42,129 nt of DNA from Bacteroidota bacterium (GTDB lineage: Bacteria; Bacteroidota; Bacteroidia; Chitinophagales; Chitinophagaceae): NCBI GenBank assembly GCA_005791465.1, contig SXWI01000124.1, positions 1 through 42,129 on the forward strand. Direction: 5' to 3'. The notes under the pieces were generated by a model that did not search any database, was not told the origin of the DNA, and saw only the letters and a list, made by a program, of their open reading frames with translations. Positions 27,080-38,481 of this stretch are shown here, piece by piece. How positions within the stretch are numbered: the stretch's first letter is position 1; every line of letters starts with the position of its first letter. A program made the position numbers and the translations under genes.

Positions 27080-27124
27080 CGGCCTGAAAACGTGGGGTCG
27101 ACCGGATCCCTCAAAAAACCTTAA

Positions 27125-28627
<1,503 letters not shown>

Positions 28628-28638
28628 ATGTAACGGAC

Positions 28639-28893
28639 ATGACTGTTGAGATTCTGACACCTGAAAAAAAATTATTTAGTGGCGATGCCTATGGTGTGCA
28701 AATGCCAGGCCTCACTGGATCATTTGAAGTGTTAGAAAAGCATGCTCCATTGATCAGCGCACTGCAGGCTGGTACAATCAAGGTGTTACGCGACAAACAG
28801 AATGATTTGGCTCGTTTCTCCATTCAAGGTGGTTTTGTTGAGGTATTAAACAACCGTGTGACCGTGTTGGTGGAGGGTGGCTCAGCCTTGTAG
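28639..28893 (+). CDS. atpC: F0F1 ATP synthase subunit epsilon (N-terminal beta-sandwich domain)
   Basis: 84 aa directly downstream of atpD; MTVEILTPEKKLFSGDAYGVQMPGLTGSFEVLEKHAPLISAL. Short form without the C-terminal helical domain. Confidence 0.92.
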   Translation: MTVEILTPEKKLFSGDAYGVQMPGLTGSFEVLEKHAPLISALQAGTIKVLRDKQNDLARFSIQGGFVEVLNNRVTVLVEGGSAL

Positions 28894-28914
28894 ATCTTAT
28901 ATATAACTTCTTCT

Positions 28915-28946
28915 AAAACCCCTGCCAATTAGCAGGGGTTTTTTTT
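28915..28946 (+). terminator. Rho-independent terminator of atpDC
   Basis: AAAACCCCTGC-caatta-GCAGGGGTTTT stem followed by a T run. Confidence 0.93.
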
Positions 28947-29017
28947 AGCGTTAAAAAAATGTGAATGCGCCCATTTAATTCCAGTGACTGCTCTAAGAGG
29001 TTGTATTTTTATCCCTT

Positions 29018-30364
29018 GTGAAAAAGGTTTTTGCTCCCATTACACTGCTGATTAGTCTTTCCTTAATCGGTATTATACTTATTCAGGTATCCTGGATTAA
29101 GAATATGGTACTATTGAGAGAGGAGCAGATTAAACACCGCGTTGGCGAAACGGCCAAGTTGGTGGCGGAACAGCTTGTAGAGAGTACAAGCTCGTATGCT
29201 CCCAGATCCTCTATGAAAAAAAGAGGATTGATAGAAGGGTTTGGCTTGGATTTCTTCACCGTACCCACTGTGGCGAGCCGTCATACAACAGTAGAAATTC
29301 AAAGACGCTTTGTAAAGGCATTTCAGCAAAATGATTTGAAAGAAGTATCCTTCGAATTTGGAATTGCCACTATTGGGCCGTTGGGGAATAATATTTTTGA
29401 AAAAACATCGTCCCATTTTTTTCAGGTGTTTGAAGACACGACTAATAATTATTTCACGATACGCGGTTTACGTGATCCTGCCTCAGTTGGTTTTATGGGA
29501 GAGGGCATGGGGGTTAATGAATTATTGTTTGTGGCAGTTCCGGGGATTAAAGAAATCGTACTTCGCTCACTACGCTGGAATATTGTGGCTTCCATTCTTT
29601 TTACCATAGCTATTCTGGCTGCTTTTTATTTTACTATCCGTACCATGATTCAACAGAAAAAAATAGGTGAGATGAAAACGGATTTTATCAATAATATGAC
29701 GCACGAGTTCAAAACGCCATTGGCTACTATTTCACTGGCGGTAGATGCCATGCGGAATCAAAAAGTAATTCAAGACCAGGAGAAGATGCATTATTTCAGT
29801 GGTATTATCAAGGAGGAAAATCTGCGGATGAACAGACAGGTGGAAACTATTTTAAAGGCATCTCAATTTGATAAAGGTGAAGTACAGCTCAATTTAAAAC
29901 CAATTTCTGTTCATGCTATCGTTGAAAAAGTAGTTGATAATTTTACGCTGCAATTAGAACACGCGGGTGGGCATATCACACTATTTCTTCGGGCGAGTGT
30001 TGATACGGTAGAAGCGGATGAGGTTCATCTCTCCAATTTGCTAACTAATTTGATAGATAATGCTATTAAGTACGCAAGAGAGCAAGTAGCTCCGCAAATT
30101 CAAATTGATACACGCTGTACGGATCAATTCATTCATTTGAGGGTGGAGGATAATGGATTAGGGATGAACCGCGATACCCTTAACCGAATTTTTGAAAAGT
30201 TTTATAGAGCCCATACGGGAAACAAGCATAACGTGAAAGGGTTCGGGTTGGGATTGAGCTATGTAAAAAGTGTTACAGAAGCCATGGGCGGAACAATAAA
30301 AGCGGAAAGTACTTATGGTAAAGGAAGTGTATTTATTCTTGAACTTCCCTTGCAGCATTCCTAA
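29018..30364 (+). CDS. Sensor histidine kinase (GTG start)
   Basis: 448 aa; two TM segments, DFINNMTHEFKTPLATISLAVDAM H-box, NLLTNLIDNAIKYA N-box, VEDNGLGM, FGLGLSYVKSVTEAMGG. Confidence 0.95.
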   Translation: MKKVFAPITLLISLSLIGIILIQVSWIKNMVLLREEQIKHRVGETAKLVAEQLVESTSSYAPRSSMKKRGLIEGFGLDFFTVPTVASRHTTVEIQRRFVKAFQQNDLKEVSFEFGIATIGPLGNNIFEKTSSHFFQVFEDTTNNYFTIRGLRDPASVGFMGEGMGVNELLFVAVPGIKEIVLRSLRWNIVASILFTIAILAAFYFTIRTMIQQKKIGEMKTDFINNMTHEFKTPLATISLAVDAMRNQKVIQDQEKMHYFSGIIKEENLRMNRQVETILKASQFDKGEVQLNLKPISVHAIVEKVVDNFTLQLEHAGGHITLFLRASVDTVEADEVHLSNLLTNLIDNAIKYAREQVAPQIQIDTRCTDQFIHLRVEDNGLGMNRDTLNRIFEKFYRAHTGNKHNVKGFGLGLSYVKSVTEAMGGTIKAESTYGKGSVFILELPLQHS

Positions 30365-31590
30365 TCATCCCCCTCTTTTTTCCAGAGTAAACTACTGTCT
30401 CCATAGCTGAGGAAGCGATAATTATTCTCTAACGCATGGGCATATATTTTTTTCCAGTCCTCGCCAACTAGCGCTGCAATCAGCAGTAACAAGGTAGAGC
30501 GGGGTTGATGAAAGTTTGTCAGTAATGCGCAAATTGTTTTAATGGAATAACCAGGTGCAATCAATAGAGCCGTTTGTGTTAAAACCCTGTCTAATTCTCT
30601 TTTTTCCATCCAGTTAATCAGACTTATTAAAGATTCCTCCAGTGTACATGCCTTTACTGCTAGCTGATAAGGCTCCCATTGCTGCAGGGTGGGCATAGTA
30701 GAAGGATTTTCCAGCTTTATTTTTAGGCCTAACCAATAGAGCGATTCCAGGGTTCTTAGTGTAGTAGTTCCTACTCCTATCAAGGGCTGATTAATTCGGT
30801 CTAACCATGTTTTCAAAAAAGTAAGCGATGCATCAATCCACTCTTGGTGCATCTCATGATCCAGTATGGTGGAGGCTTTTACAGGTTTGAATGTCCCAGC
30901 ACCTACATGCAGCACTACATGAGCGGTAGAAATGTTGCGCTCTTCTAATTGTTGAAGCACTTTTGTTGTAAAATGTAGTCCTGCGGTGGGAGCTGCTACA
31001 GAGCCCTCCTTTTTTGCATATACAGTTTGATAACGACTCGAATCACTTCCTGTTGCTTTTCTTTTGAGATAGGGCGGCAAGGGTGTTTGTCCAAACACAT
31101 CCAAAATGGTAGCTAATGTTTCATTAGCAGGTAACCAGGAAAAATCCAGCACAAAGGAATCTTGCACTTTTTCGCGTAATTGTGCTTCTAGCTTGATGCC
31201 ATTTTTTTCTTGTATTAATACAGTTCCTTTCTTCCATTTGGATGCACCCCCTACCAGACAATGCAGTGAAACTTCTTTTGTACTACTTAATGCTTTGTGC
31301 ATGTCTCCAATGGATTCTATTGGTTCCAAACAGAAAACTTCAATTTGACCGCCTGTTGGTTTTTCAAAAATAATTCGAGCGGGTATTACTTTAGTTTGAT
31401 TAAATACAAGCCAGGCATCAGCCGGTAATTGTGCTGGGAGATCGTAAAAAAAATGATCGGAGATCACTTTGTTCTTGTACTGTAATAGTCGCGACTGGTC
31501 TCGCTCTTCAAGTGGGTAAACTGCTATTTTCTCTACGGGAAGCTCGTAGTCAAAATCTGCTATCTGCAGATTATGTGGTTTTGTGATCAT
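30361..31590 (-). CDS. queA: S-adenosylmethionine:tRNA ribosyltransferase-isomerase
   Basis: 409 aa; DFDYELPVEKIAVYPLEERDQSRLL, VFNQTKVIPARI, APTAGLHFT, HVVLHVGAGTFKPV, LLTNFHQPRSTLLLLIAAL. Confidence 0.93.
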   Translation of the reverse strand: MITKPHNLQIADFDYELPVEKIAVYPLEERDQSRLLQYKNKVISDHFFYDLPAQLPADAWLVFNQTKVIPARIIFEKPTGGQIEVFCLEPIESIGDMHKALSSTKEVSLHCLVGGASKWKKGTVLIQEKNGIKLEAQLREKVQDSFVLDFSWLPANETLATILDVFGQTPLPPYLKRKATGSDSSRYQTVYAKKEGSVAAPTAGLHFTTKVLQQLEERNISTAHVVLHVGAGTFKPVKASTILDHEMHQEWIDASLTFLKTWLDRINQPLIGVGTTTLRTLESLYWLGLKIKLENPSTMPTLQQWEPYQLAVKACTLEESLISLINWMEKRELDRVLTQTALLIAPGYSIKTICALLTNFHQPRSTLLLLIAALVGEDWKKIYAHALENNYRFLSYGDSSLLWKKEGDD

Positions 31591-31652
31591 ACAACTAACT
31601 GTTGTGGTCCGTAAAGGTCGTAAAAAGACTTGTTTTTTGGGTCATTCACTGG

Positions 31653-31671
31653 TTATCCACAGCTATCCACA
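31653..31671 (+). promoter_or_regulatory. Tandem DnaA boxes in the queA-mraZ intergenic region
   Basis: TTATCCACA (31653-31661, perfect) and CTATCCACA (31663-31671, one mismatch), start-to-start spacing 10 bp. Confidence 0.55.
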
Positions 31672-31848
31672 GGTAATTAACATCAAAAAATGGGTAGGCA
31701 TATTCCCACCTCATACAATCATTGCTGGATAAGGATTTCAGCCTATTGTAATGTGGGGATAAATATAGAATGACAAAATTTGTAATCAAGGTGGGAAAAA
31801 GTGTTATTTTGTGTCAATAAGAAGAAAAAACTCTTCAAATAACTGATA

Positions 31849-32307
31849 ATGACTGGTTTTCTAGGAGAATTTGAGTCTACACTGGATGCAAAGGGGCGTT
31901 TTCTGCTTCCTGCTGGCTTTAAAAGGCAGGTAGCTGAGGAAGAATTAAACCGCTTTGTCATTAACCGTGGTTTTGAAAAGTGTCTGGCTATTTATACCCT
32001 GAAGGAGTGGGAACCCCTGTTTGAAAAAATTAAGGGGTTGAATGAATTCAATCCGCAGCAGCGGGAATTCAGAAGAGCATTTTTAAATGGTGCCACGTTT
32101 GTGGAACCAGACACGGCAGGAAGAATTCTGCTTCCGCCAAATCTTAAGGCATATGCAGAACTGGAGAAAGACATTGTTATTGCATCTGCCGGCAACAAAA
32201 TGGAAATCTGGGATAGTAATAAGTACAAAAAGTTCTTTGACTCCTTTTCTTCTGATGCTTTCAGTGATTTGGGAAGGGATGTTATGGGGGGTGGAAACTT
32301 GAATTGA
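31849..32307 (+). CDS. mraZ: Division/cell wall cluster transcriptional regulator MraZ
   Basis: 152 aa; FLGEFESTLDAKGRFLLPAGFKRQ and second AbrB-like repeat EPDTAGRILLPPNLKAYA. Confidence 0.96.
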   Translation: MTGFLGEFESTLDAKGRFLLPAGFKRQVAEEELNRFVINRGFEKCLAIYTLKEWEPLFEKIKGLNEFNPQQREFRRAFLNGATFVEPDTAGRILLPPNLKAYAELEKDIVIASAGNKMEIWDSNKYKKFFDSFSSDAFSDLGRDVMGGGNLN

Positions 32308-32316
32308 TAGAAAGCG

Positions 32317-33222
32317 GTGCAGTCAGCGTATCATATACCCGTTCTGCTCCGCGAAGTAATTGATGCACTCAACATTCGTCCGGATGGTGTTTATGTGGAT
32401 TGTACGTTTGGAGGTGGTGGACATTCAAATGCCATTCTTGAAAAGTTAGGTCCTACTGGTCGGTTGATTGCTTTTGACCAGGATGAGGATGCTCGCAAGA
32501 ATCTTCCCCATGATAATCGGTTATTGTTTGTGCCGGAGAATTTTCGACATGTGCAGCGTTTTCTTCGATTACACAAAATCCAGGAGGTAGATGGATTACT
32601 GGCTGATTTGGGTGTCAGTAGTCATCAACTTGATTGCGGTGAGCGGGGATTTTCCACCCGTTATGATGCAGCCTTGGACATGCGCATGGATCGTCGTGCC
32701 TCCCTTACAGCTTGGCAAATTGTAGAAACGTACAGTGAACAGGCCTTGCATAAACTATTCGAGCAATTTGGCGAAGTGACCAATGCAAAAACACTAGCGC
32801 GTACCATAGTGCAGGTTAGGCAATCACAATCCTTGCGAACTATTGAAGGGTTCAAACAATCCGTTCACGAAGCAGTAAAAGGAAATCCAAATAAATACTT
32901 TGCCCAGGTATTTCAGGCTTTACGCATGGTAGTCAATGATGAGATGGGATCGCTTCGTGAGTTGTTGACGCAATTACCTGCCTTTATCAAACCGGGCGGA
33001 CGTGTAGTAATCATCACCTTTCATTCAGGAGAAGATCGAGTTGTTAAACAATTTTTTAAAAGTGGTTCATTGGAGGAGCTGCCTGACAATCCATTTATCT
33101 CTGTTCCTGTTCAGCAACATTGGAAATGGGTATTTAAAAAGCCGTTGATGGCGAGTCAAGAGGAGCAACAGCAAAATCCACGATCCCGTAGTGCAAAACT
33201 GCGCGTTGCAGAAAAATGTTAA
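32317..33222 (+). CDS. rsmH: 16S rRNA (cytosine1402-N4)-methyltransferase RsmH (GTG start)
   Basis: 301 aa; HIPVLLREVIDAL, VDCTFGGGGHSNAIL, DLGVSSHQLD, RGFSTRYDAALDMRMD, FHSGEDRVVKQFF. Confidence 0.96.
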   Translation: MQSAYHIPVLLREVIDALNIRPDGVYVDCTFGGGGHSNAILEKLGPTGRLIAFDQDEDARKNLPHDNRLLFVPENFRHVQRFLRLHKIQEVDGLLADLGVSSHQLDCGERGFSTRYDAALDMRMDRRASLTAWQIVETYSEQALHKLFEQFGEVTNAKTLARTIVQVRQSQSLRTIEGFKQSVHEAVKGNPNKYFAQVFQALRMVVNDEMGSLRELLTQLPAFIKPGGRVVIITFHSGEDRVVKQFFKSGSLEELPDNPFISVPVQQHWKWVFKKPLMASQEEQQQNPRSRSAKLRVAEKC

Positions 33223-33241
33223 GTATAGTCACTAAAGCAAC

Positions 33242-33580
33242 ATGGCAACAGAAAAAAAAATAGATAGAAACAAACAAGATTGGAAGCGCTGGCTGAATTA
33301 TCATTCCATTGTGCAGCAGGTTCCTTTTATGCTGTTTCTCGCATTTTTGGCTGTTTGTTATATCTATAATGGTCACCATGCCAATAAAACTATTCGAGAT
33401 ATCAATCGTTCAGAACGTGCCGTCAAGGAGTTAAGCTATGAGTATAAAACAATAAAGGGCGAACTGATAGCAAGCAGCAAGCAGAGTGAATTAATAAAGG
33501 CAGTCGAACCGTTGGGCTTGAAAGAACTAGTAGCGTCTCCGGTTGTGTTGGTGGATAGTGGTCAAACTAAAGCAGAATAA
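33242..33580 (+). CDS. ftsL: FtsL-like cell division protein
   Basis: 112 aa; one TM segment followed by a coiled coil; position between rsmH and ftsI. Confidence 0.82.
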   Translation: MATEKKIDRNKQDWKRWLNYHSIVQQVPFMLFLAFLAVCYIYNGHHANKTIRDINRSERAVKELSYEYKTIKGELIASSKQSELIKAVEPLGLKELVASPVVLVDSGQTKAE

Positions 33581-33585
33581 ACGAA

Positions 33586-35718
33586 GTGGAAGTAAAACGC
33601 GACATATTGTGGAGAGTCTATCTCTCATTTATCGGACTAGCATTGCTCGGGGTGCTCGTGATGGGAAGGGCTTTTTACATTCAACGCATTGAGGGTGCTT
33701 ATTGGCGCAACATGAGTGACAGTCTTCATCAGCGCTTTGTAACACTTGATGCACAGCGAGGCACTATTTATAGTGAAGATGGACAATTTCTCAGCACTTC
33801 AGTTCCCACTTTCGATATCTATCTGGATCTATGTGCAGATGGTTTGCGCGAAAAAAAGGGAAAGCGATTTAGAGAAAATATTGATTCATTCACCATTGCT
33901 TTAGCTGGATTGTTTCAGGATAGAACCCCGGCTGCTTACAAAGAAGATATCGTAAAGGCATGGGAAAAGAAGTCTAGATACCATCCGCTCAAGAAGAAAT
34001 TAAGTTTTGCGCAGTATAAGTTATTCAGGGAATTACCCTTGGTTCGCTTGGGCCCCAACCGAAGTGGGGTAATTGTGGAGACTAGCAGTAAACGCTTGGT
34101 TCCTTTTGGTCTTTTAGCGGGACGGACTATTGGACTTTCCAGAGAACATATTGCCAGCGATGGTAAAGTGAAAAAACAAAACGTAGGAATTGAAAAAAGT
34201 TTTGATACAGTGCTCAGTGGGAGAGAGGGGCAGAAGTTAGTTCGTTTTGTTGCTGGTGGTGCTGCCATTCCCATTGCAGGGTATGAAACAGAACCTGAGC
34301 ATGGAAAAGATGTATATACTACTCTTGATTTACGCATGCAGGATATTACCGAAACGGCACTAATGCGAATGATGTTGCAAAGTGAATCCTTGTATGGTAC
34401 GGCAATTGTGATGGAAACGGCAACAGGTAAAATCAAAGCTATTGCCAATTTAGGCCGTCGTCCGGATGGAAGCTATTGGGAAGATGATAACTATGCCTTG
34501 CGAACCACGGAGCCCGGATCAACTATCAAATTAGCCACTTTGCTAGCTGTATTAGAGAAAGGAACAAGTAAAATTTCAGATCAAGTCGAAATTGGGAGTG
34601 CAGGAAAAGGGATGGTGGGTCCCAAACTTGTTTATGATGCAGAGCGCTCTCCCAAGCCATTTTTAAGTGTGCAGGAATGTTTTTCGCATAGCTCCAATAT
34701 TGGAATGAGCAAGTTGGCTTTGAAGGCATTTGGAAAGAAACCAACGGAGTTAAAAGATTATTTGCACCGGTTTCAGATGGATACGCGCTCTCCCATTGAC
34801 TTAAATAATGTGCCCCGTCCACGCATGGCGCCACTAAATGAAAAAGGAAGTTCATTGGGGAATATGCTGTGGATGAGTTTTGGTTATGCACTGCAAGTGA
34901 GTCCCCTTCATACGCTCACATTGTATAATGCAGTGGCCAATGAAGGGAAAATGATGAAGCCTTATTTGGTAAGCCGTATTCAACAAGGAGGAATCATATT
35001 TAGAGAATATACGCCTGCTGTATTAGAAAGTCAACTTTGTCGTCCTGATGTGATTGCTGCAGCCAGAGCTTCTATGGAGTCTGTGGTTACCGAGGGAACT
35101 GCAAGACGTGCTTTTGAGGGAATGCCTTTTGCCGTTGCTGGTAAAACTGGTACGGCCTTAGTTGCAGATGGTCCAATTAAGTATGGCGATCGAGTTTATC
35201 AAGCCTCTTTTGTTGGTTATTTCCCTGCAGAACGTCCTCAATACTCTTGTATCGTAGTTGTTCGTACTAAACCTTTTGCTGCTTCTCACTTTGGCGGCAC
35301 TGTTGCTGCACCTGTGTTTCGTGAAATTGCTTTAAAAACCTATGCGCTTTACGTAGAACGCAAGGATGCTTCTGCGTTTGTTGCAAAGCGGGATAGTTCC
35401 GTGTATTACTATGCAGGGTATGCGCCTGATATTCAAAAAATTTATCGTGCGCTTTCAATGGGATTTGCTGATTCTATGCAACATCAAGATTGGGGAAGGG
35501 CCTATGCAGAGAATGGAAAGTCTGTATTAAAAGCACAACCAATACGGAGTAAGGTGATGCCAAACGTGAAAGGCATGGCCTTGCGAGACGCTTTGTTTTT
35601 ACTGGAGAATATGGGAGTGCGTGTAGCAGTTAAAGGAAAAGGAAGAATAATAACGCAGTCAATACCGCCGGGGACCGCATTAGACAGGCCTTTGCAGGTA
35701 GTGCTGGAGTTAAGTTGA
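33586..35718 (+). CDS. ftsI: Penicillin-binding protein FtsI / PBP3-type transpeptidase with C-terminal PASTA domain (GTG start)
   Basis: 710 aa; RGTIYSEDG, EPGSTIKLATL (SxxK), SHSSNIGM (SxN), GKTGTA (KTG), and PASTA-like MPNVKGMALRDALFLLENMGVRV. Confidence 0.95.
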   Translation: MEVKRDILWRVYLSFIGLALLGVLVMGRAFYIQRIEGAYWRNMSDSLHQRFVTLDAQRGTIYSEDGQFLSTSVPTFDIYLDLCADGLREKKGKRFRENIDSFTIALAGLFQDRTPAAYKEDIVKAWEKKSRYHPLKKKLSFAQYKLFRELPLVRLGPNRSGVIVETSSKRLVPFGLLAGRTIGLSREHIASDGKVKKQNVGIEKSFDTVLSGREGQKLVRFVAGGAAIPIAGYETEPEHGKDVYTTLDLRMQDITETALMRMMLQSESLYGTAIVMETATGKIKAIANLGRRPDGSYWEDDNYALRTTEPGSTIKLATLLAVLEKGTSKISDQVEIGSAGKGMVGPKLVYDAERSPKPFLSVQECFSHSSNIGMSKLALKAFGKKPTELKDYLHRFQMDTRSPIDLNNVPRPRMAPLNEKGSSLGNMLWMSFGYALQVSPLHTLTLYNAVANEGKMMKPYLVSRIQQGGIIFREYTPAVLESQLCRPDVIAAARASMESVVTEGTARRAFEGMPFAVAGKTGTALVADGPIKYGDRVYQASFVGYFPAERPQYSCIVVVRTKPFAASHFGGTVAAPVFREIALKTYALYVERKDASAFVAKRDSSVYYYAGYAPDIQKIYRALSMGFADSMQHQDWGRAYAENGKSVLKAQPIRSKVMPNVKGMALRDALFLLENMGVRVAVKGKGRIITQSIPPGTALDRPLQVVLELS

Positions 35719-35731
35719 AAGAAAAATTGAA

Positions 35732-37192
35732 ATGAAGCTGAGTGAATTGTTGCAGGGAATCGGCACTATAGCAGTGCAAGGGTCGGTGGATATAACTATC
35801 CAGTCGATTACTACCGATTCGCGGCAAGTGAAAGAGGGGACATTGTTCATTGCAGTGCGAGGGACACGGCAAGATGGACATACGTTCATTGAAAAAGCAG
35901 TGCAGGCGGGTGCAATAGCAATACTGTGTGAAGAGAAACCCACTCATGTAGCCAAGGTGGCTTGGGTGCAGGTTGAAAACACCACAGTGCTTGCTGGAAA
36001 GTTAGCCGCCCGTTTTTTCGGAGATCCCAGCTCTCTCATGAAAGTGATAGGAGTAACGGGTACCAATGGAAAAACAACGATAGCAACCTTGCTATACAAG
36101 CTCTTTACAAGTCGGGGATATACCTGTGGTTTGATCAGCACAGTTGAGAATAGGATTGGTGAAATTAGTAGGCCTTCTACGCACACCACTCCTGATCCAA
36201 TTGCCTTGCAGTCATTGCTAAGTCAAATGAAACAAGCGGGGTGTACACATGTATTCATGGAAGTTAGCTCTCATGCCATTCATCAGCAGCGTATTGCTGG
36301 TTTGGAGTTTGCAGGAGGAGTATTTAGCAATATCACCCATGATCATTTGGATTACCACCAGACGTTTGAGGCCTACTTGGAAGTCAAGAAGTCTTTTTTT
36401 GATCAGCTAGGCGCTCATGCTTTTGCAGTGAGTAACGCAGATGATAAGCGGGGTAAGGTGATGCTTCAAAATACAGCGGCCAGAAAAATCTATTATGCGC
36501 TCAAAACAATGGCCGACCACAAGGGCAAGATACTGGAGAATACATTAACCGGTTTGCAGTTGGATATAGATGATGTGCAAGTGCATTTTCGGTTAATCGG
36601 CAGTTTCAATGCTTATAATTTATTGGCTGTTTATGCTGCAGCACGTGCACTTGGCTTGGATAAAACAACTGCATTAACTGCGCTGAGTGAATTGACAGGT
36701 GCGCCAGGACGGTTTGAGTGTATTGTTTCACCTCATGAAAATGTAATGGTGATTGTAGATTATGCACATACGCCGGATGCCTTACTGAATGTGTTAAGTA
36801 CAATCAAGCAATTCAGAAAACCGAGTCAGCAAATCACTACCGTTACGGGTTGCGGAGGAGATCGAGATAAAACTAAGCGTCCATTAATGGCAGCGGTAGT
36901 ATGTGCGCACAGTGATCGTGTGATTTTTACAAGCGATAATCCACGCAGTGAGGATCCTGCTGCCATTGTGTTGGATATGGAGCAGGGAATTCCTGCAGCA
37001 GATCGAAAAAAGTATATCCCCATTTTGAATAGAGAAGAAGCGATCAAAACTGCTTTGGTTCTATCGCAAGCCCAGGATATTATTCTGGTTGCGGGAAAAG
37101 GGCATGAGACGTATCAAGAGGTAAAGGGGATCAGAGAACATTTTGATGATCGGGAAACTGTTCGAAACTGGATTAATAAACTGAGTAAGTAA
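35732..37192 (+). CDS. murE: UDP-N-acetylmuramoyl-L-alanyl-D-glutamate--2,6-diaminopimelate ligase
   Basis: 486 aa; [55 protein letters not shown]. The DNPRxEDP-type motif indicates meso-DAP specificity. Confidence 0.96.
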   Translation: MKLSELLQGIGTIAVQGSVDITIQSITTDSRQVKEGTLFIAVRGTRQDGHTFIEKAVQAGAIAILCEEKPTHVAKVAWVQVENTTVLAGKLAARFFGDPSSLMKVIGVTGTNGKTTIATLLYKLFTSRGYTCGLISTVENRIGEISRPSTHTTPDPIALQSLLSQMKQAGCTHVFMEVSSHAIHQQRIAGLEFAGGVFSNITHDHLDYHQTFEAYLEVKKSFFDQLGAHAFAVSNADDKRGKVMLQNTAARKIYYALKTMADHKGKILENTLTGLQLDIDDVQVHFRLIGSFNAYNLLAVYAAARALGLDKTTALTALSELTGAPGRFECIVSPHENVMVIVDYAHTPDALLNVLSTIKQFRKPSQQITTVTGCGGDRDKTKRPLMAAVVCAHSDRVIFTSDNPRSEDPAAIVLDMEQGIPAADRKKYIPILNREEAIKTALVLSQAQDIILVAGKGHETYQEVKGIREHFDDRETVRNWINKLSK

Positions 37193-37203
37193 AAGAAGCA
37201 AAA

Positions 37204-38481
37204 ATGCTATACCATTTGTTTGATTGGCTGAATGAAGAAGGAATACGGTTTCCCGGAAGTCGTGTCTTCGACTTCATCACTTTTCGAACCGCACTAGCCA
37301 TTTTGCTTTCCCTTTTTATTACGCTTGTCTATGGAAAGAAGTTGATCCTTTTTTTACAAAAACACCAAATTGGAGAAAGTATTCGCGAGGAAGGATTAGC
37401 GGGTCAAGCTAGTAAGAAGGGCACTCCCACGATGGGCGGTATTATTATCATTCTGGCTATTTTAATCCCCACTCTTCTCTTAGCTGATTTAACCAAAGTG
37501 TATGTGCAATTAATGATTGTCAGTACAATCTGGATGGGTATTATAGGATTTATTGACGATTATTTAAAACTGCGAAGTAAGCGTCTTGCACTCGAAAAGG
37601 GAGAAGATTATAAAAAGTCGAATGCCGATGGTTTAGCAGGATGGTTTAAGATTCTTGGTCAAGTTGGTTTAGGATTGACAGTAGGAGCTACCCTGTATTT
37701 TAATACGGAAACCGTTATATGGAGAGAGTATCGTGGTAAAAATCCAGCGGCGGATTCCACTGTATTTGCAAAGACATTCAATGGAAAGACACATTATTAT
37801 GTTGAAACAAAAACTCCAATTACTACCATTCCTTTTGTAAAGAATCATGAGTTTAATTATGCTAAACTCTTACCTGCTTCCTGGAGAGCGTATACCTGGT
37901 TACTCTATATTTTGATTGTAATTTTTATAATCACTGCTGTTTCCAATGGCGCCAACCTTACGGATGGATTAGATGGTCTTGCAACCGGTACAGCTGCGCT
38001 TATTGGTGTCTTGCTGGGAATCTTTGCTTATGCCAGTGGCAACCTGGTATTTGCTGATTACCTGAACATCATGTATATCCCGAACCTTGGTGAGCTTTCG
38101 GTCTATATCGCTGCCATGATTGGGGCTTGTGTCGGGTTTTTATGGTACAATTCATTTCCTGCACAATTGTTTATGGGCGACACGGGAAGCTTGATGCTGG
38201 GGGGAGTCATTGCATCTCTATCAATTATTGTTCACAAGGAGTTATTGATTCCAATTTTTTGTGGCGTATTTCTGGTAGAGTCATTGAGCGTTATTCTGCA
38301 GGTAGGTTATTTCAAGTATACCAAACGCAAATACGGAGAAGGAAAACGCATTTTTCTTAAAGCGCCGCTACATCACCATTATCAGGTACAGGGTTTTCAT
38401 GAAGTGAAAATTGTAACTCGATTTTGGATTGTCACTGTATTGCTAGTGGTATTGAGTATAGTAACATTAAAGTTGCGATGA
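37204..38481 (+). CDS. mraY: Phospho-N-acetylmuramoyl-pentapeptide-transferase
   Basis: 425 aa; [52 protein letters not shown]. Confidence 0.96.
   Translation: MLYHLFDWLNEEGIRFPGSRVFDFITFRTALAILLSLFITLVYGKKLILFLQKHQIGESIREEGLAGQASKKGTPTMGGIIIILAILIPTLLLADLTKVYVQLMIVSTIWMGIIGFIDDYLKLRSKRLALEKGEDYKKSNADGLAGWFKILGQVGLGLTVGATLYFNTETVIWREYRGKNPAADSTVFAKTFNGKTHYYVETKTPITTIPFVKNHEFNYAKLLPASWRAYTWLLYILIVIFIITAVSNGANLTDGLDGLATGTAALIGVLLGIFAYASGNLVFADYLNIMYIPNLGELSVYIAAMIGACVGFLWYNSFPAQLFMGDTGSLMLGGVIASLSIIVHKELLIPIFCGVFLVESLSVILQVGYFKYTKRKYGEGKRIFLKAPLHHHYQVQGFHEVKIVTRFWIVTVLLVVLSIVTLKLR

Noticed and set aside
27095-27112. GTCGACCGGATCC before atpD looks like adjacent SalI/BamHI cloning sites
   Set aside because: Flanking sequence is continuous native leader and intact genes with a plausible promoter; the two hexamers are most simply coincidental. 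No vector-like sequence was seen.
31591-31640. Possible preQ1 riboswitch upstream of queA
   Set aside because: No recognisable preQ1-I pseudoknot consensus in the leader; only a weak 5-bp hairpin ACAAC-taact-GTTGT.
31691-31796. Several TGGG[A/G/T] motifs (31691, 31704 inverted, 31753, 31792) upstream of mraZ as MraZ-binding repeats
   Set aside because: Known MraZ sites are closely spaced direct repeats; here spacing and orientation are irregular, so autoregulation is plausible by analogy but not supported by this pattern.
33936-34448. 170 aa antisense ORF inside ftsI
   Set aside because: Low-complexity Ser/Pro/Leu-rich shadow translation opposite a strongly conserved gene; no recognisable domain.
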